Assembly: GCA_032716605.1 (NCBI GenBank) | Contig: CM064552.1 | Location: 12,804,886 to 12,868,885 of the forward strand | Direction: 5' to 3' | DNA: 64,000 nucleotides | Origin: Paralithodes platypus | Taxonomy: Eukaryota > Arthropoda > Malacostraca > Decapoda > Lithodidae | In this document: positions 34,416 through 47,484 of the stretch, one piece after another | Layout: each line of letters starts with the position of its first letter | Numbering within the stretch: position 1 is the stretch's first letter | Position numbers and translations under genes: made by a program | The notes under the pieces: generated by a model | Told to the model about the DNA's origin: nothing | Databases searched by the model: none | The model's input: the letters and a program-made list of their open reading frames with translations, nothing else

Positions 34416-36847
34416 GTGCGATATTATTAGTTGTATAAATTCAGGCGAATAGGGGAATAATAGAAGTTTCCTTTATTTTATTACTCGTGATTTCGAATGA
34501 ACAGTCACTCTTAAATGTGCTCGTCCCTTATATAATTATAATCTGGACGTGAGTGAATTAAATCCGATTTATGATTACTTTACGTTTATATATATTTTTA
34601 TCTAACTATATTTATGAAAAGAAAATCATCAAATAATATTATCCCAATGTATTGAAAACAATGAAAGTCGTAAAAAAAATAGTCCACGAATGTTTATAAG
34701 TGACTGTACAAACTGCCTGATCCTTGTTGCATAAAAAAACCTACCCCCCGCTGCTGGGCTCCATGGTCTGGCAAATTACAGTCTCCCTCGTGGAAATGAT
34801 GCGGCAAATTAACAAAAAAAACTCCGCCAAGGGGTTTGTCAAATGAGGCACTTGGTTCGAGCCGAGCCATGCTAATTTGACCCATTTTTTTCAAACTAAC
34901 AGCTTTTCTTTTAGTCATTACAAAGCTGGATTTCAAACTAATATTGTTATTATTTTATTTTGTATATAGGTCGATTTTTCAGAAAGTTATTTATGTGTTT
35001 ATTATAAGGGTTTTCACAGTAGGGTTCATTGTGTCCGAAACTTGTGATACCGTGATTAACAATAGAAATGAGGCACAGGGTCCTAGTGAGCCAATTAATA
35101 TCCTTGTTGTGGTTTATCGATGACAGACGTAATCCATATAGTTTCTGTTCGTGTATATTACAGTATAAAATTATGGCCTCGACGATCTCGGTAAATATTT
35201 GGGAGAGGCTTGGTTGGCCCTTTTGCCTCGTCTCTTCATTTTAATCACTGTTTTGGTCAATATACCCCCTAGTGCGAAGGCCTGTATTGATTTTACAATA
35301 TGAAATGCAATACCAATCGTTTTTACGAGCTAATATAATTTGTTTAGTTGGACCAATCTCGAAAGTAATTGACTAAGCGATGGGTTTCAATCTCTGTGGA
35401 AGGGGAAGATTGGAACACCTTATTTGCTGGTGACCTATAGTACTGAACACTCGTTTGGTACCATTCTACACAAGCTAATATGAATACCACCGATTACTAC
35501 TTCTACTACCCGGTACTGGACTACTACTATTATTACTGCTGTTAATAGTAATAATAATAATAATAATACAAATAATTAATACTATAAATACAGATGATGA
35601 TGATGCTGTTGATTAGTAGCTATATTATAATGATTATATTAATGTTATTAATAATACAAAATATAATACTACCACGGACAATACAAGTCGCCTAAAACCA
35701 TGTTACACAAGCTAATCTGAACAATAATAGTAACAACATTACATTCCATTTGCCGCCAGACATTGCACCAAGCTCACATAGATATATTACGTAATTTTAG
35801 CTGGGTACGTTCATAGTCATGGATAATAATTGTGCTAAATTAGTTGGAAGAAAACACAGCTTGCATATATTGTAGCATTATTTAGATTTAGGTATCTAAA
35901 TATTTTCATGGGATTCATTGCAGAATAGGTCTACCTAAACCTTGCAATATATATCTCTGACATGTGCTATCTGTATCGCAAGAACCATATCCAAGTTATA
36001 CTATTCATGAATGCTATTTTTAGTAAATTTGCTTTATCAATGTATATGTTATAATTAAATTCCATGTAAACTTCAAAATGTGATTTATACTCGCTTATAT
36101 AAAATTCGGGGACTCACACATATTGTTCTAGTTATGGAAGCTGATTTTTTAATAAGATTCCATATATACAAATATATATTTAGTATAAAATTATATTTAT
36201 CTATTACCCTATGTATGCAAAGTTTCATCCATATATATTATATTTTATTAATATAATAAACATGTATATCAGGCCACTAGTTTTGTTTAAGCTACACTGC
36301 AAATTTCAATACAATATATTGGTTAATCTAATATTAGTTTGTTTAAAGATGACAAGGAAAGGTTTTGTAGGATTTGTGATCTTGTGCAAGGAGTTAGGGA
36401 TAATAGAATAAAGGTTATACATTATATAAGAATGCGGGAACGCCGAAAAGAGGTATGAGCTGCACAATATGTATATTTCTTAACCATCGGAAGTTTGCCA
36501 ATGTTATCGTGATCATACAGTGATTTATGGTTATTTTTTCTACTTCCGCATATAATTGTTTAGTATAGTATACCCATAATTACATCAAGATTCGTTTGTA
36601 AAGTGCTCTGTTCCGACGAGATTTCGATCGCATGACAAATTCTGCTCATGTTATCTCTAATTAGGAATATTCTTATTTGTATTAATTGCAATAATAAACT
36701 CGTACTCTGTATTGTAATAATTCTTGGAAATTTACATGCGTGTGGAATTTCAAATTGCGAACTATTAACACTGCCGAAATCAACCTGCTCTTATTCTTCT
36801 TTAGTATATGATGAGTTGTTGGAATAAGAGTATTTTGTGGTATTATA
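34416..36847. other. AT-rich spacer, nothing recognised
   Basis: About 2.4 kb. Short TAA arrays near 35545. No ORF with a domain, no repeat shared with the window. Confidence 0.5.
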
Positions 36848-37378
36848 TAATGAGTTAGGAGTAATATAGGAAAGGTTAGCTATACTATAGTAAAGGTTAT
36901 GTAGAATCCTTGGTTTGATACAAGGAGTTAGAGGTAATATAGACAAGCTTATATACAATCCCTGGTTTGATACAAGGAGTTAAAGGTAATTTAGAAAAGC
37001 TTATATATAATCCCTGGTTTGATACAAGGAGTTAGAGGTAATATAGGGAATGTTACATAGAATCCCTGGTTGGATACAAGGAGTTAGAGGTAATATAGGA
37101 AAGGTTATATACAATCCCTGGTTTGATACAAGGAGTTAGGGGTAATATAGGGAATATTACATCAAATCCCTTGTTTGATACTAGGAGTTAGAAGTAACAT
37201 AGGGAATGTTAGAGGTAATATAGGAAATGTTACATAGGATCCCTGGTTTGATACTAGGAGTTAGAAGTAACACATAGGGAATGTTACATAGAATCCCTGG
37301 TTGGATACAAGGAGTTAGAGGTAATATAGGAAAGGCTATAAACAATCCCTGGTCTTATGCAAGGAGTAATATATGTAG
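36848..37378 (+). repeat. about 52-bp minisatellite, about 10 units
   Basis: Unit ACAAGGAGTTAGAGGTAATA, TAGGAAAGGTTAYATAGAAT, CCCTGGTTTGAT. Units vary in length (one short TGTTAGAGGTAATATAGG unit near 37206). Confidence 0.85.
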
Positions 37379-37424
37379 AGTTAGATTGGTAGAATTAATC
37401 TTTCCTGATGACTAGGGAGGTGGT

Positions 37425-37505
37425 GTGACGGTGGTGGTGGTGGTGGTGGGTAATTTATGGGCCGTAGATGAGGGGTGGTGCTGGGGTTGGGGGGGGGGGG
37501 GGGGT
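37425..37505. repeat. (GGT)n and G run
   Basis: GGT at 37430-37450 and a G run at 37491-37504. Confidence 0.85.
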
Positions 37506-37658
37506 TGGTGACGGAATGGAAGATGAATTGTAAATTACTCTTTAATATGGCGTCAGACAGTGTGGGAGGCGTGAAATCAGGTTTTTTGTAATGTTCAGTT
37601 GGGCTTATTAGTCTTGTCGTACCTTCTTAAAGCCAGCCTATGATTATCTGGATTGTAC

Positions 37659-37659
<1 letters not shown>

Positions 37660-37748
<89 letters not shown>
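37660..37748. repeat. (CT)n array
   Basis: Pure; the following 230 bp stay pyrimidine-rich. Confidence 0.95.
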
Positions 37749-37752
<4 letters not shown>

Positions 37753-37997
37753 TCTGTCTGCCTCTTCCATTTCCTATATACATAAATTATTTCATTGTTA
37801 TTATCTCCACCTTCTCTCCTCAAACTCCTGTCTTTCCTGCTTCCATTTCTTCATACTCGAATCTCATTTATTTTTACTTCCTCTTCCTCTCAATAATCTC
37901 CCATCTTTCTCATTTATCTTTCTTCCATTCCTATTTTATCTTTATTGTAATCTATTCCACCCCCGTATTTTCCTCCATAGACCTGTATCAGGTTTTA

Positions 37998-38280
<283 letters not shown>

Positions 38281-38429
38281 GTATATATAATTATATATAC
38301 AGTGTATATAATATATATAACGTATACCCAAGCAGACAAGACAGACGCTTGGTGTTGACATTCCAGCGAACGTTATTTATCTCTCTTCATGAACACTTTT
38401 ACGATATCGGGACTGGTGAGGCTGGTTTT

Positions 38430-38457
38430 TTTGTACGGGGGGGGGGGGGGGGGGGGC
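38430..38457. repeat. G run, about 20 bases
   Basis: Homopolymer. Confidence 0.9.
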
Positions 38458-38747
38458 TAGTTTGCGGCTTGGGTGTACGGGTTTTTAATGAGTGACAGTT
38501 CGTACAATCACACATATAAGTTCGTCATGGCTCGTTTAGCCCGTTCAGTATTCGAGGACGTTATCATTATATATTTTGATTATCGTTTGACGATTATTTT
38601 ACAATTTGGAAGGATCTCTGCATGGTTCAATGAGGTGCAAGTAATCTCAATTAACCGTGTAATTACCCTTGACTCTTCCCAATCCCAAGCAAATCATATA
38701 CAGTAAGCCAGCATTATATGAAGAAAGGTGTCATTATACGGAAAGGG

Positions 38748-39122
38748 TTAAGGGGGGTCACCTGCTATTGTTTATCTTTCTCTCCTTTTCTCTCTTTCTT
38801 TGGCTTGTATCCCTTCGGCCCCATTCAGCCAACTTTTTTAAGACGTTTATCCCCATCCAAATGTCGATTTCTTCCTGGCGAGCGATAGCGAGCCAGCATT
38901 GTATGGAGAAATCAGGCTACGCCGGAGAGATTTTTCTGTCGAAAAATGTACAAATTTAGCTTGCTGTCAAAACAAAAATATATATATGCTGGCTCGCTAC
39001 CGCTCGCCAGGAAAATATTGACACCTGGATGGGGGCAAACGTCTTAAAACAGTAGGCTGAATGGGGCCGAAAGAATACAAGCCAGAGAAGGAGAGAGAAA
39101 AAAAACAGGTGATCCCCCTTAA
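38748..39122 (+). mobile_element. MITE-B, complete, 375 bp
   Basis: TTAAGGGGGGTCACCTGC to ACAGGTGATCCCCCTTAA. Inverted core copies at about 38875 and 38990, with ATGTACAAATTTAGC between. Confidence 0.9.
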
Positions 39123-39399
39123 TCAGTTTGAAGCCTCAAAATGTATGGAAATTTGTGACTGCGACTGTACACACTGGCCGAGCTCGGTTGCATTAAAAAA
39201 TCGATATAAAGCAAATAATGATGGTGGTCGGTGGTGCCCTTGGATGTACAGTTACCCAAATAAAGGCGGCGTCACACAGGCAATTTTTTCGACGTTTGTC
39301 TAGTCTGTAACTGATGCTCTTTGTAGTTATCACGTTTGTGCTAATTTCACCTTTAATCCCTGCACGAGACGATGATGCATTTCTTTTCTTATTTGGTCG

Positions 39400-39565
39400 A
39401 TTTGATTCAGCTTAGGAAGGGTATATGGAAGTCAAGGTTGATTGAGATGATCTTCACCCTTTTGATTCCCACAGATCCTTCCCAAGCTATATATATTCGT
39501 TTAATGATAGCCAGAATATACTGTCATAACGCAGCATAATCCTCAAGAGGGTACTAATCTGATGT
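39400..39565. mobile_element. MITE-E, end-degraded
   Basis: AGCTTAGGAAGGGTATATGG...ATCCTTCCCAAGCTATATA foldback, then TAATGATAGCCAGAATATAC and GCATAATCCTCAAGAGGG. Confidence 0.65.
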
Positions 39566-39859
39566 ATGTACAGTCGTTATCAATTATACTTACTAATTTA
39601 ATATTAGAGTGAATTAAGTTTCCTGTGTGACCTAATTCGGTGTATTTATCAATGAGACACTAGCAGAAATCGGTTACTAGCTACTAAAAATGCCGAAAAT
39701 TATACTTCAATTTTCGATAGGGAGCTATTATCAGGAACCTTTGTTAAAAGAGTTGTGGCAATGTGGAATTATATATCAAGAGATATCTCTCCACATTAAC
39801 ATTTGGTATTATAAGTTGTGGATGCCCTGTTCTTACTTCTTAGTAACCTTATCAAATCG

Positions 39860-40115
39860 GTGAAGGTCTTTTGGACCACCTCAGATTCGCTTCATTAGTT
39901 TGGTTGTTTTAAGAAGTTTCATCCCAGTAGTGTCACGGTTATAAGACGTTTCCCCCCATTCAGGTGTCGAATTTTACTGACCAAGCGAGATTGAACCTGG
40001 AGTTTAGCAGAAACCGGGATGTTTACCGAAAACTGTCCAAATTTAGCTTGAAAGGGGGGGGGGGGATGGGGTGCTATTTTATAGCTTGAAGGGGATATGG
40101 GGAGGTGATGTTTTA
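39860..40115 (+). mobile_element. diverged MITE-A/B relative
   Basis: CATTAGTTTGGTTGTTTTAAG, CATTCAGGTGTCGAATTTTA, mutated core GACCAAGCGAGATTGAACCTG, GGGGATATGGGGAGG end. Confidence 0.5.
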
Positions 40116-40371
40116 GTGTGGTTGGGTAAATAAACAATATTATTTTTTCTTTCGAAAATAGCGAAAAGAAACTTAAACAACAACAATATTTTTATATAGT
40201 ACCATAATTACCCCCTCCCCTGAAATCGTCTTCAAATCCCGCTATTGACTTATTACTAGAGCGAGGTAATATACATCTGTGACTTACTTCCGTGTTATTG
40301 TCACAGAATCACACATCAAAATCCGATATTGGCTTGCAGACACACCGTAAAAATGCTCGTGTGACGCCACC

Positions 40372-40665
40372 TTAAGGGAGGCCACCTCGCTTTTTTCTCT
40401 TTCTCTCCCTCTCTCTTTGGCTTGTATCTATTTGGCCCTATTCAGCCTACTGTTTTAAGACGTTTACCCCCATCCAGGTGTCAATATTTTCCTGAAGTCG
40501 GATTTCTCCATACAATGCTGGCTCACTATCGCTCGTCAGGAAGATATCGACACCTGGATGGGGATAAACGTCTTAAAACAGTTGGCTGAATTTAGCCGAA
40601 TGGATACAAGCCAGGGAAGGAGAGAAAAGGAGAGACAGATAAATAAAGTTGTTGACCCCCTTTAA
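40372..40665 (+). mobile_element. MITE-B with central deletion, 294 bp
   Basis: TTAAGGGAGGCCACCTCGC to TTGTTGACCCCCTTTAA. The left core and centre are missing (junction TTTTCCTGAAGTCGG). Its TTAA overlaps the end and TAA of the preceding MITE-C. Confidence 0.85.
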
Positions 40666-41128
40666 CAGCTCCTCAGTTCTGGCTTTACTCTCCTCTCTGG
40701 CTATACATCCACTCTGGTTATACATACAGTATATAGATTATCTCTTACCAAACATGAGCATAAATATAATGACCTCTTATTATTCTGATATATTGATGGA
40801 AGATATTTACGTGTTGGATGCTTATTGTTTCACGCACATGTACTGTAGATCTTCCATAAATTCGCTCTTCATACCAGTAGGGTCAATACTAATGGTTCCT
40901 ATATTCATTGTCGTCAAAGCCTAGCATATGTAGATGTAGGGTTGAAACATAAATATGTGAAAATCATATTTATTGTGGTCTCAATAAGTGACATCACTGA
41001 ATGGACAGAGTAGAGACAATTCTGGGAAAGGCACCCTAATATGGCACACATTCAATTTTCCAAACCACTGTTTTTCTTGTATCTTCTGAATTTTACTAGT
41101 GTGATCATTCTGACCCACAAAATAATAG

Positions 41129-41131
<3 letters not shown>
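40666..41131. other. AT-rich spacer, nothing recognised
   Basis: An open frame of 91 codons starts at 40649 but has no recognisable domain. Confidence 0.45.

Positions 41132-41184
<53 letters not shown>
41132..41184. repeat. (AT)n array
   Basis: Pure dinucleotide. Confidence 0.95.
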
Positions 41185-41187
<3 letters not shown>

Positions 41188-42049
41188 TCATAATTTGAAG
41201 AGACATTAGCTACATATACTGTAGTTCTACATATTGTCTAATTCTTTCGTTTGGACAAAGACAAATCACTTGCCAAAAGTTACAATGGAAGTAGGAATTA
41301 GAACAGTTGCAGGCCGGGAACTGGCCTAAAGATAGAAGTGTGTAATCTGACGGTAACTTGCCAGGTCCCATTCTTGATTAGCCCAATATTAGTAAAAAAA
41401 ATAGCGAAATTGGTGTTGATTACGAAAACTTAATTGTGTCATGGTGAGACAGTAGCTTGGTGCTGCAATGGGATTGAATGTCTCGTGAGATGAAAACAAA
41501 ATAGACTATATAGATAACGGTGAATATGCCCATGTGTTGATATAGCATTTGTACTCTTTGGTTGATAGGTTGATTAATCATCTTGGGATACCCCAGAACT
41601 AATTCTTAAGAGATGCAAAAAGGCTTCTGGTCCCCCCTACAAATCTGAGCAAGAATAATTTGTTTTGCCTACCCCTAATCACCGTCCCGACGTCTTGACT
41701 GTTTATTGCTCATTATAAATTCACGGGTGGCTTGAAAATTAGCTCATCTTTAGGGCCATGAGATAAATTTTATCTGGCCAAAATCAGCAGGGCGGGCGAG
41801 AGGCCGGGGGGAAATGAGTCTTGTGCCCTACCTAACATAAGGGTGAATGTGGCGTGGCGATGGGGCCTCGTATAGTGTTAACAAGCGAGATGAACGACGT
41901 ATCCAGCCATCGGTGTGGGATTTTATAGTCAGGAGGTGGCGGTGGCGGCCAGGTCTCCTTTACACCCCTTTTCACTCACACAAACCACCATATTCTTAAC
42001 TTGATATATATCAATTTATTTTTCGTAATCTAACATTATAAGCTTTCTT
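41185..42049. other. spacer, nothing recognised
   Basis: GC-richer 41730-41970 (GGGCGGGCGAGAGGCCGGGG, GGTGGCGGTGGCGG) without an ORF. Confidence 0.45.
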
Positions 42050-42305
42050 ATATAGCCTAACCATCCTAACCTCAACCTAACATGAGCATACCTAACTCGC
42101 GTAACCAGATCAAGGCTTGTTAGTCTAAACTTCCTAAGCCATCCAAAATTGAATGAAGTATCCTCAATGTAACCCAACCCAACCCAGCTCAACCCATCAT
42201 AATCCAATCCAACCCAACCAAGCCAAATGAAACCCAACGAAGCCAAACCAAACGCAACCCAATGCAATTCAATCTAACCCAACCCAATGCAACCCAACCC
42301 CAACC
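42050..42305 (+). repeat. degenerate AACCC/AACCTAA-type repeat
   Basis: AACCCAACCCAGCTCAACCC-like words with 5-bp spacing throughout; resembles a decayed pentanucleotide array close to the telomere-type CCTAA motif. Confidence 0.6.
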
Positions 42306-43059
42306 TAAGTTTGTCAAACACCTCGGTTTGAAAAAGTTAATATATTAGGATATTATGTTTTTATTGTCTTCGCCAACGACAACTAGCCTACCTTGCGGAG
42401 ATTCTGAGATTGACAGTGTGTGTATTGTTTGTCTGCCTTTCTGTTTGTCAACAACATTACTGAAAAAATTAAACGCATGAACGGATTTGAAGTAACTTGT
42501 TTATCCTCTTCGTTTGGAATACGAATAGGTAAAATTGTCTTTTGGTCGCGTTTAGATGACACCCCACCCACACACCCATAGTTTGTTTGATGATACTGAT
42601 GGTGAATATGGAAAAGATTGACGGCTTCATATTATTGTGATAATTAGCATTATAACTATTGTAATACTCCCAAATTATTTCATTCAGATTTGAACAGACT
42701 TTTAGCCAAAATGTGGAGGAGTAAGAGATAACTAGAATGTTATATATATATAGATATATATTGTGCGTTAATTGAAACTGATCCTTCAGAGTTTACGAAA
42801 GAAATAATAAATTTAAGATGGAAGATAATATTCCTAGTTAAGTATAATTTGAAAGCATTCTACCCATGGGGGAAACATAGCCAGGTGAAGTGTGTTTCGG
42901 AGTTTACCGATTTTGTTAAAGAAAAGTATAACAAAGAAAGTTCAGTCTTTTGTTAGAGGGTTACATAAAATGGGTACTGCAATGCATGTGGTAGCTTCCT
43001 TCCGAGATGTGCACCAACACTGTTTTAAAACAATGCTAGTTGTAATAGCGATAGCAGTG
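42306..43059. other. spacer with one degraded repeat
   Basis: 42370-42560 has CTTCGCCAACGACAACTAGC...TTTGTCTGCCTTTCTGTTTG, a decayed relative of the repeat at 16566. The rest is AT-rich. Confidence 0.4.
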
Positions 43060-43262
43060 AGAGAGAGAGAGAGAGTGTAAGAGTAAGAGAGAGAGAGAGA
43101 GAGAGAGAGATATATAGTCAGAGATACAGCATTGCGGTGACTATAATAGAGGGAGTTACATAATAGCCTGCAAGATCTATATACAGTATAGATCTATATA
43201 CAGTATAGATCTATATACAGTATAGATCTATATACAGTATAGATCTATATACAGTATAGATC
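43060..43262. repeat. (GA)n and 17-bp tandem AGATCTATATACAGTAT
   Basis: GA at 43060-43110; the 17-bp unit runs five full times from 43172, each containing the palindrome AGATCT. Confidence 0.9.
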
Positions 43263-43527
43263 TCCTTACCTTGGATGATATATGGTTCGTATTAGCGTAC
43301 CGAAATATATTTTTTCTTTCGTAGCAACTTGTATTCTATGTAATGTTCTCACTATGTTAATAAAACTCCAATATCCCATTGAACAGTCATCCTTCCTAAT
43401 ATGCACTCTAGAAAAAAATAATGTTTCTTTCTGACTCCTCAAATTGATTAAATGAACCAAAGAGATTCACAAATAAGTGAAGAATTAATAAGAAGATTCA
43501 ATTAACTTCAGAATAGATTTGAAAAAG
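43263..43527. other. spacer, nothing recognised
   Basis: AT-rich. Confidence 0.5.
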
Positions 43528-43740
43528 TTAAGGGGATTTTTTTTTTTTGTACCCCCTTCTCCCTCATGTTTAGCCCCATTTGTTTTGAAATTTTATGAAG
43601 TTCGCGCCAGTTTGGCGTATTTATGACCTTTCGCCCCTTTTCTTTGCCAATATTAAGACCTTTCGTGCCATTTAGATGTCGATTTTTCCTGGCGAGCAAT
43701 AGAGAGCCTGTAATTTTGGAGGAACATTTTTCTATTAATT
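43528..43740 (+). mobile_element. MITE-A, right end lost
   Basis: TTAAGGGGA at 43528, T run, CCCCCTTCTCCCTCATG, core CTGGCGAGCAATAGAGAGCC. Faces the next copy. Confidence 0.8.
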
Positions 43741-43765
43741 GATTCTTATTAATTATGGGGTAAAT

Positions 43766-44147
43766 TTAAGGGGGGAACGGTTTATTTGTTGGTCGATTAT
43801 TTCACATATTCATTATTTTATTTTTTATTTTATTTTTAGTTTCCTTCCTAGACCTCCCATCAAACTGTTAATAACATCCCCAAGATCCCCCTTCTAGATA
43901 TATTTGAACATTTTTGGGTAGAACAATGTCCCGGCTGAAGCCCGATCACTCCTTAATTACAGGCTCACTATCGCTCGCCAGGAGAAAATCGACACCTAAA
44001 TCACACGAAGTCTTAACATTGACAAAACAATGGGGCGAAAGGTATTAAAATTACCAAACTAATGGGTCGAACGTCTTAAAATCTCCAAACTAATGTCTTT
44101 TAACATGAGGGAGAAGGGGTCCAAAAAAGACAATCGTCTCCCCTTCA
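43766..44147 (-). mobile_element. MITE-A, nearly complete, 382 bp
   Basis: TTAAGGGGGGAACGG at 43766, core CTCACTATCGCTCGCCAGG, ends GTCTCCCCTTCA (one base from TTAA). Confidence 0.85.
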
Positions 44148-44289
44148 GCTGTTGGGTGTATCATTATTTGTGACCTAGTGTACAGTTACCTAGACATAAA
44201 GTGCTGTGAAAGAGTGACGGAATGCATGTTATTACAGGGGTAAAAATATAGTTTAAGGTGAATTTTAAGTAGGCCTATACCCTTTCGTA

Positions 44290-44293
44290 TATA

Positions 44294-44333
<40 letters not shown>

Positions 44334-44345
44334 TTATTTATTTTT
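44290..44345. repeat. (TA)n then (TTTA)n
   Basis: Low complexity. Confidence 0.9.
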
Positions 44346-44538
44346 TTAAACTGGCTAAGACCATCTGTTCTCATTAAAACTTCTAATTAACCTCTGATTA
44401 TGGCTAAAAATAGACCTATCTAAATAATATGTGTCTCACTTTTATGTCGTGGCAACTGTACATCCTTTATTCGCGTGTGAGAGTTCCAGCTAGCATCAAT
44501 TTTACCCCCGAATACCTTTGTATTCTAGCTGTAGATGG

Positions 44539-44754
44539 TTAACCCATTCAGTACCGGTGACATCCTTTTCACTATATTCTGGCAACTATTAGAAGAGTTT
44601 ATTCAGTTTAAAAAGGGTCTCCAACAATTAACAGGCTTCGAACTATCTCATTTAAACCTTTTTACTGCCACAGATCCTTATTAAACCGCACAAAATCGTC
44701 TAAATATTGCTAGAATAAAACTAAAAGAGACGTCGCCGGTATAGAATGGGTTAA
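44539..44754. mobile_element. MITE-E, GTACCGGTG subtype, 216 bp
   Basis: TTAACCCATTCAGTACCGGT to ACGTCGCCGGTATAGAATGG and TTAA. Same length and order as 12494-12708. Confidence 0.8.
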
Positions 44755-45365
44755 AGACGTCCACATCTAGCTTTATTCGTTAGAGTGCGAGAGCGAGAGA
44801 GAGCTTCCTCACTTCTAACTCACACACTTTCAATTACACCTGCTCAACCACACACACTACCCATCTCTCTCTCCTTATTCGCCCCCCGGTCTTCTTCTTG
44901 TTCTGGGTATGAATATGCAAATAGGTCGGAGATGAGGTGCTGGTGGGCAGATGGGCTCAAATGAGGTAGTTACCCCTCAACACGCTCGGCCGAGCTTCTG
45001 TACGCGTTTTTTATCTTTTTATTTCCTGATTTCTTTGCGCGTTTGGTGTCTCTTCCAGTTTTCTTTATGTGTTTGGTGTCTTTTCCAGTTTTCTGTGTGT
45101 GTTCGGTGTTTTTGTTTCATTTTTCAACGTTTGTTTATGTCTTTTCAATTTTTGAGTATGTGATTTTTGGCTTCTGCGACTGTTCTTTGTGGATATGTGA
45201 GCTTTTCAGTTTTCTGTAAGTGTCTTTCCACTTTGTTCACGAGTTCCCTGCCTTTTTGCTGTTATCTTTGAGTGTATGCTATATATCTAGCTTTAATTAC
45301 CTATGTTACCCTTTTTAATTATGCTATACTTGTTAATATATCATTCCGTCCTGCCCTTTACGTAC
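44755..45365. other. spacer with short degenerate repeat
   Basis: GTTTGGTGTCTCTTCCAGTTTTCT recurs three times at about 27-bp spacing (45037-45115). No gene seen. Confidence 0.5.
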
Positions 45366-45368
45366 ACC

Positions 45369-45453
<85 letters not shown>

Positions 45454-45930
45454 CTCGCATTATCATATTTTCCCTCCATTCCGTCGCGTATCTACACCTC
45501 TCCTCATCCTGTCCTTTCTGTACATACACTCCCATTCCTTTACCTTCCTTTTTTCTCTTCTCTCTATTCTTAGCCTCCCCCTCCCCCCCCCCCCCACCTC
45601 CCGTCACCTGGCTTCTTCTATATCCTCTCCCTTTCTCTCGTCTCCTCACTTTCCTCCTTCTCCTTCCTCCTTTTCCCCTCTCTCTTCTCCGTCCCTCTCC
45701 TCTTCTTCCCTCTTCTCTCTCTCTTCTTCCCTCTTATCTCTCTCTACTTCTTCTATTTTCCTTCCCTCTGCATCACCTCTCTTCTATTTCCTTCTCTCTT
45801 CTGCTTTTCTTTCCTCCTCTCTCCTCTCCTTACCCTCCCTGTTCTCCCTTTCTCCCCTCTCTCTTCTCCTTACCCTCACTCTTCTCCCCTCCCCTCTCTC
45901 TCTCTCTTCTTCTCCCCTCTCTTCCCCCTT
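45366..45930. repeat. C run, (CT)n and a 560-bp pyrimidine-rich strand
   Basis: Pure CT 45379-45450, then CT/TTCC words with few purines to 45930. Long ORFs are artefacts. Confidence 0.85.
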
Positions 45931-46044
45931 AAGCAGCAGGAAGATGATAATTCCCGGTATTTCTCCCTAAGCATTATATTATACCCGCTCATCATTACCA
46001 TCAACAGACCTACAACCCGCAGACCACCCAGATAGCTGACGTCC

Positions 46045-46232
<188 letters not shown>

Positions 46233-46304
46233 ACCACTGCCGATACGTTGTGTTTGTATCCTTATTTACCCCCGCATTACTATGGAAGTCAGAGGTTTAT
46301 AGGA

Positions 46305-46392
46305 TTCCTAGAGTGCCTTTCAACATTGAGTCAAATCGTCTAATGTTAACCAGAATAATGTAACGCGTCATAGTATACTGAAAGGGTTAACA
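46305..46392. mobile_element. MITE-E, one end
   Basis: AAATCGTCTAATGTTAACCAGAAT and CTGAAAGGGTTAA. Confidence 0.55.
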
Positions 46393-46594
46393 TTCTCTGT
46401 CTTAGGACGCCCTCTGTATTTATCTGGCCAAAATGTCATAATGCTTTGGAGTTCTATCTATTTTAGGGGTGATTATTTTCAAATTATTTTTATTAGTATT
46501 ATTAGTATTAGTATTTGTATTATTATTAGTATCATTATTATTGATGTTGTTGTTTTTGTGTTTGTTGTTGTTGCTATTATTATTATTGTTATTA

Positions 46595-46898
46595 TTTTAA
46601 AACCTACATCAAGCTTGAAAAAATACCCTCAAGACACCCCCCCCCCCCCCCCCTTCGAGATAGATTTGTGCATTTTCTGTACAAAAATGCCCAGCCTTCG
46701 TTTCTCCTATATTGCAGGCTCACTACCGCTCTCCAGGAAAACATCGACGCCTAACTGGCACGAAAGCTCATAAAATTGACAACAAATTGGGGTGAAAGGT
46801 CTTATATTAGCCAAACTAATGGGGTGAATGTCTTAAGGTTTCAAAATTAATGGGGCTAAACATGAGGGAGAAGGAGGTCCTGAAAAACACCCCCTTAA
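46595..46898 (-). mobile_element. MITE-A, left end degraded
   Basis: AACCTACATCAAGCTTGAAA, C run 46637-46652, core CTCACTACCGCTCTCCAGG, TTAA at 46895-46898. TTA-rich tract upstream. Confidence 0.8.
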
Positions 46899-47224
46899 AA
46901 GGCTACAGTAACTGATTAAGTACAATTCCATATTTATTTGTGCTGACCCTAAACAATATCACTCGGTTTAGGAAAGGCCTCCCTTAGCCAAAAGGTTAAC
47001 ACTTGTGACACCAACATTTGCGTTTCTTATGTTATTTATTTAAAAGAAGTTGGGGTTTTTAATTGATAACATGAATTGTAGGTCTAATTTTCTGGTTTTC
47101 AAATAGTATTTTGTGTTTTTATATTACCTCTCAGTATTTTAACCAAGGAGGTACCACTGATAAGAGTTGCAACGTAAGATAAATTATGATTTATGTTTAT
47201 TTATTTATTTTTTTATTTATTTAT
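46899..47224. other. AT-rich spacer
   Basis: 46940-47005 has GTTTAGGAAAGGCCTCCCTTAG and AAAAGGTTAACA, a weak MITE-E remnant. Confidence 0.4.
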
Positions 47225-47484
47225 ATATATTGTGTTTCCTCCCTGAACCTTCATCAAGCTTTAAAAACATATATAAATTTACAAAAATATAAATAGATAC
47301 CCCCAAGGCTCCCCTTGGCCAAAGGCCAGTTCCTCCAAAATTGAATGGCGAGCGATATCGACAATTAAATGGCACGAAAGGTCTTAAAATCGCCAACTAC
47401 TGGGGCGATTTTCTTAAAATGATATAGCTAATGGAACTAAACACGAAGTAGAAGGGTGTTCAGAACCCCCCTCTCCCTCCTTAA
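47225..47484 (-). mobile_element. MITE-A with internal deletion
   Basis: TTTCCTCCCTGAACCTTCATC, GGCCAAAGGCC, then GGCGAGCGATATCGACA where the core is partly lost; TTAA at 47481-47484. Confidence 0.75.

Larger units (their letters stand above)
39264..40372. mobile_element. MITE-C pair of ends 1.1 kb apart, filled by other repeats
   Basis: Left AGGCGGCGTCACACAGGCAA at 39264 with TAA before it; right GCTCGTGTGACGCCACCT ending 40372 with TAA after it. Inside lie a MITE-E-like block (39400-39565) and a diverged MITE-A (39860-40115). Read as one MITE-C copy that took later insertions; two unrelated end fragments are also possible. Confidence 0.55.

Noticed and set aside
34694..34936. 80-residue ORF on the minus strand
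   Set aside because: No motif, no composition signal, no neighbouring exon; left as chance.
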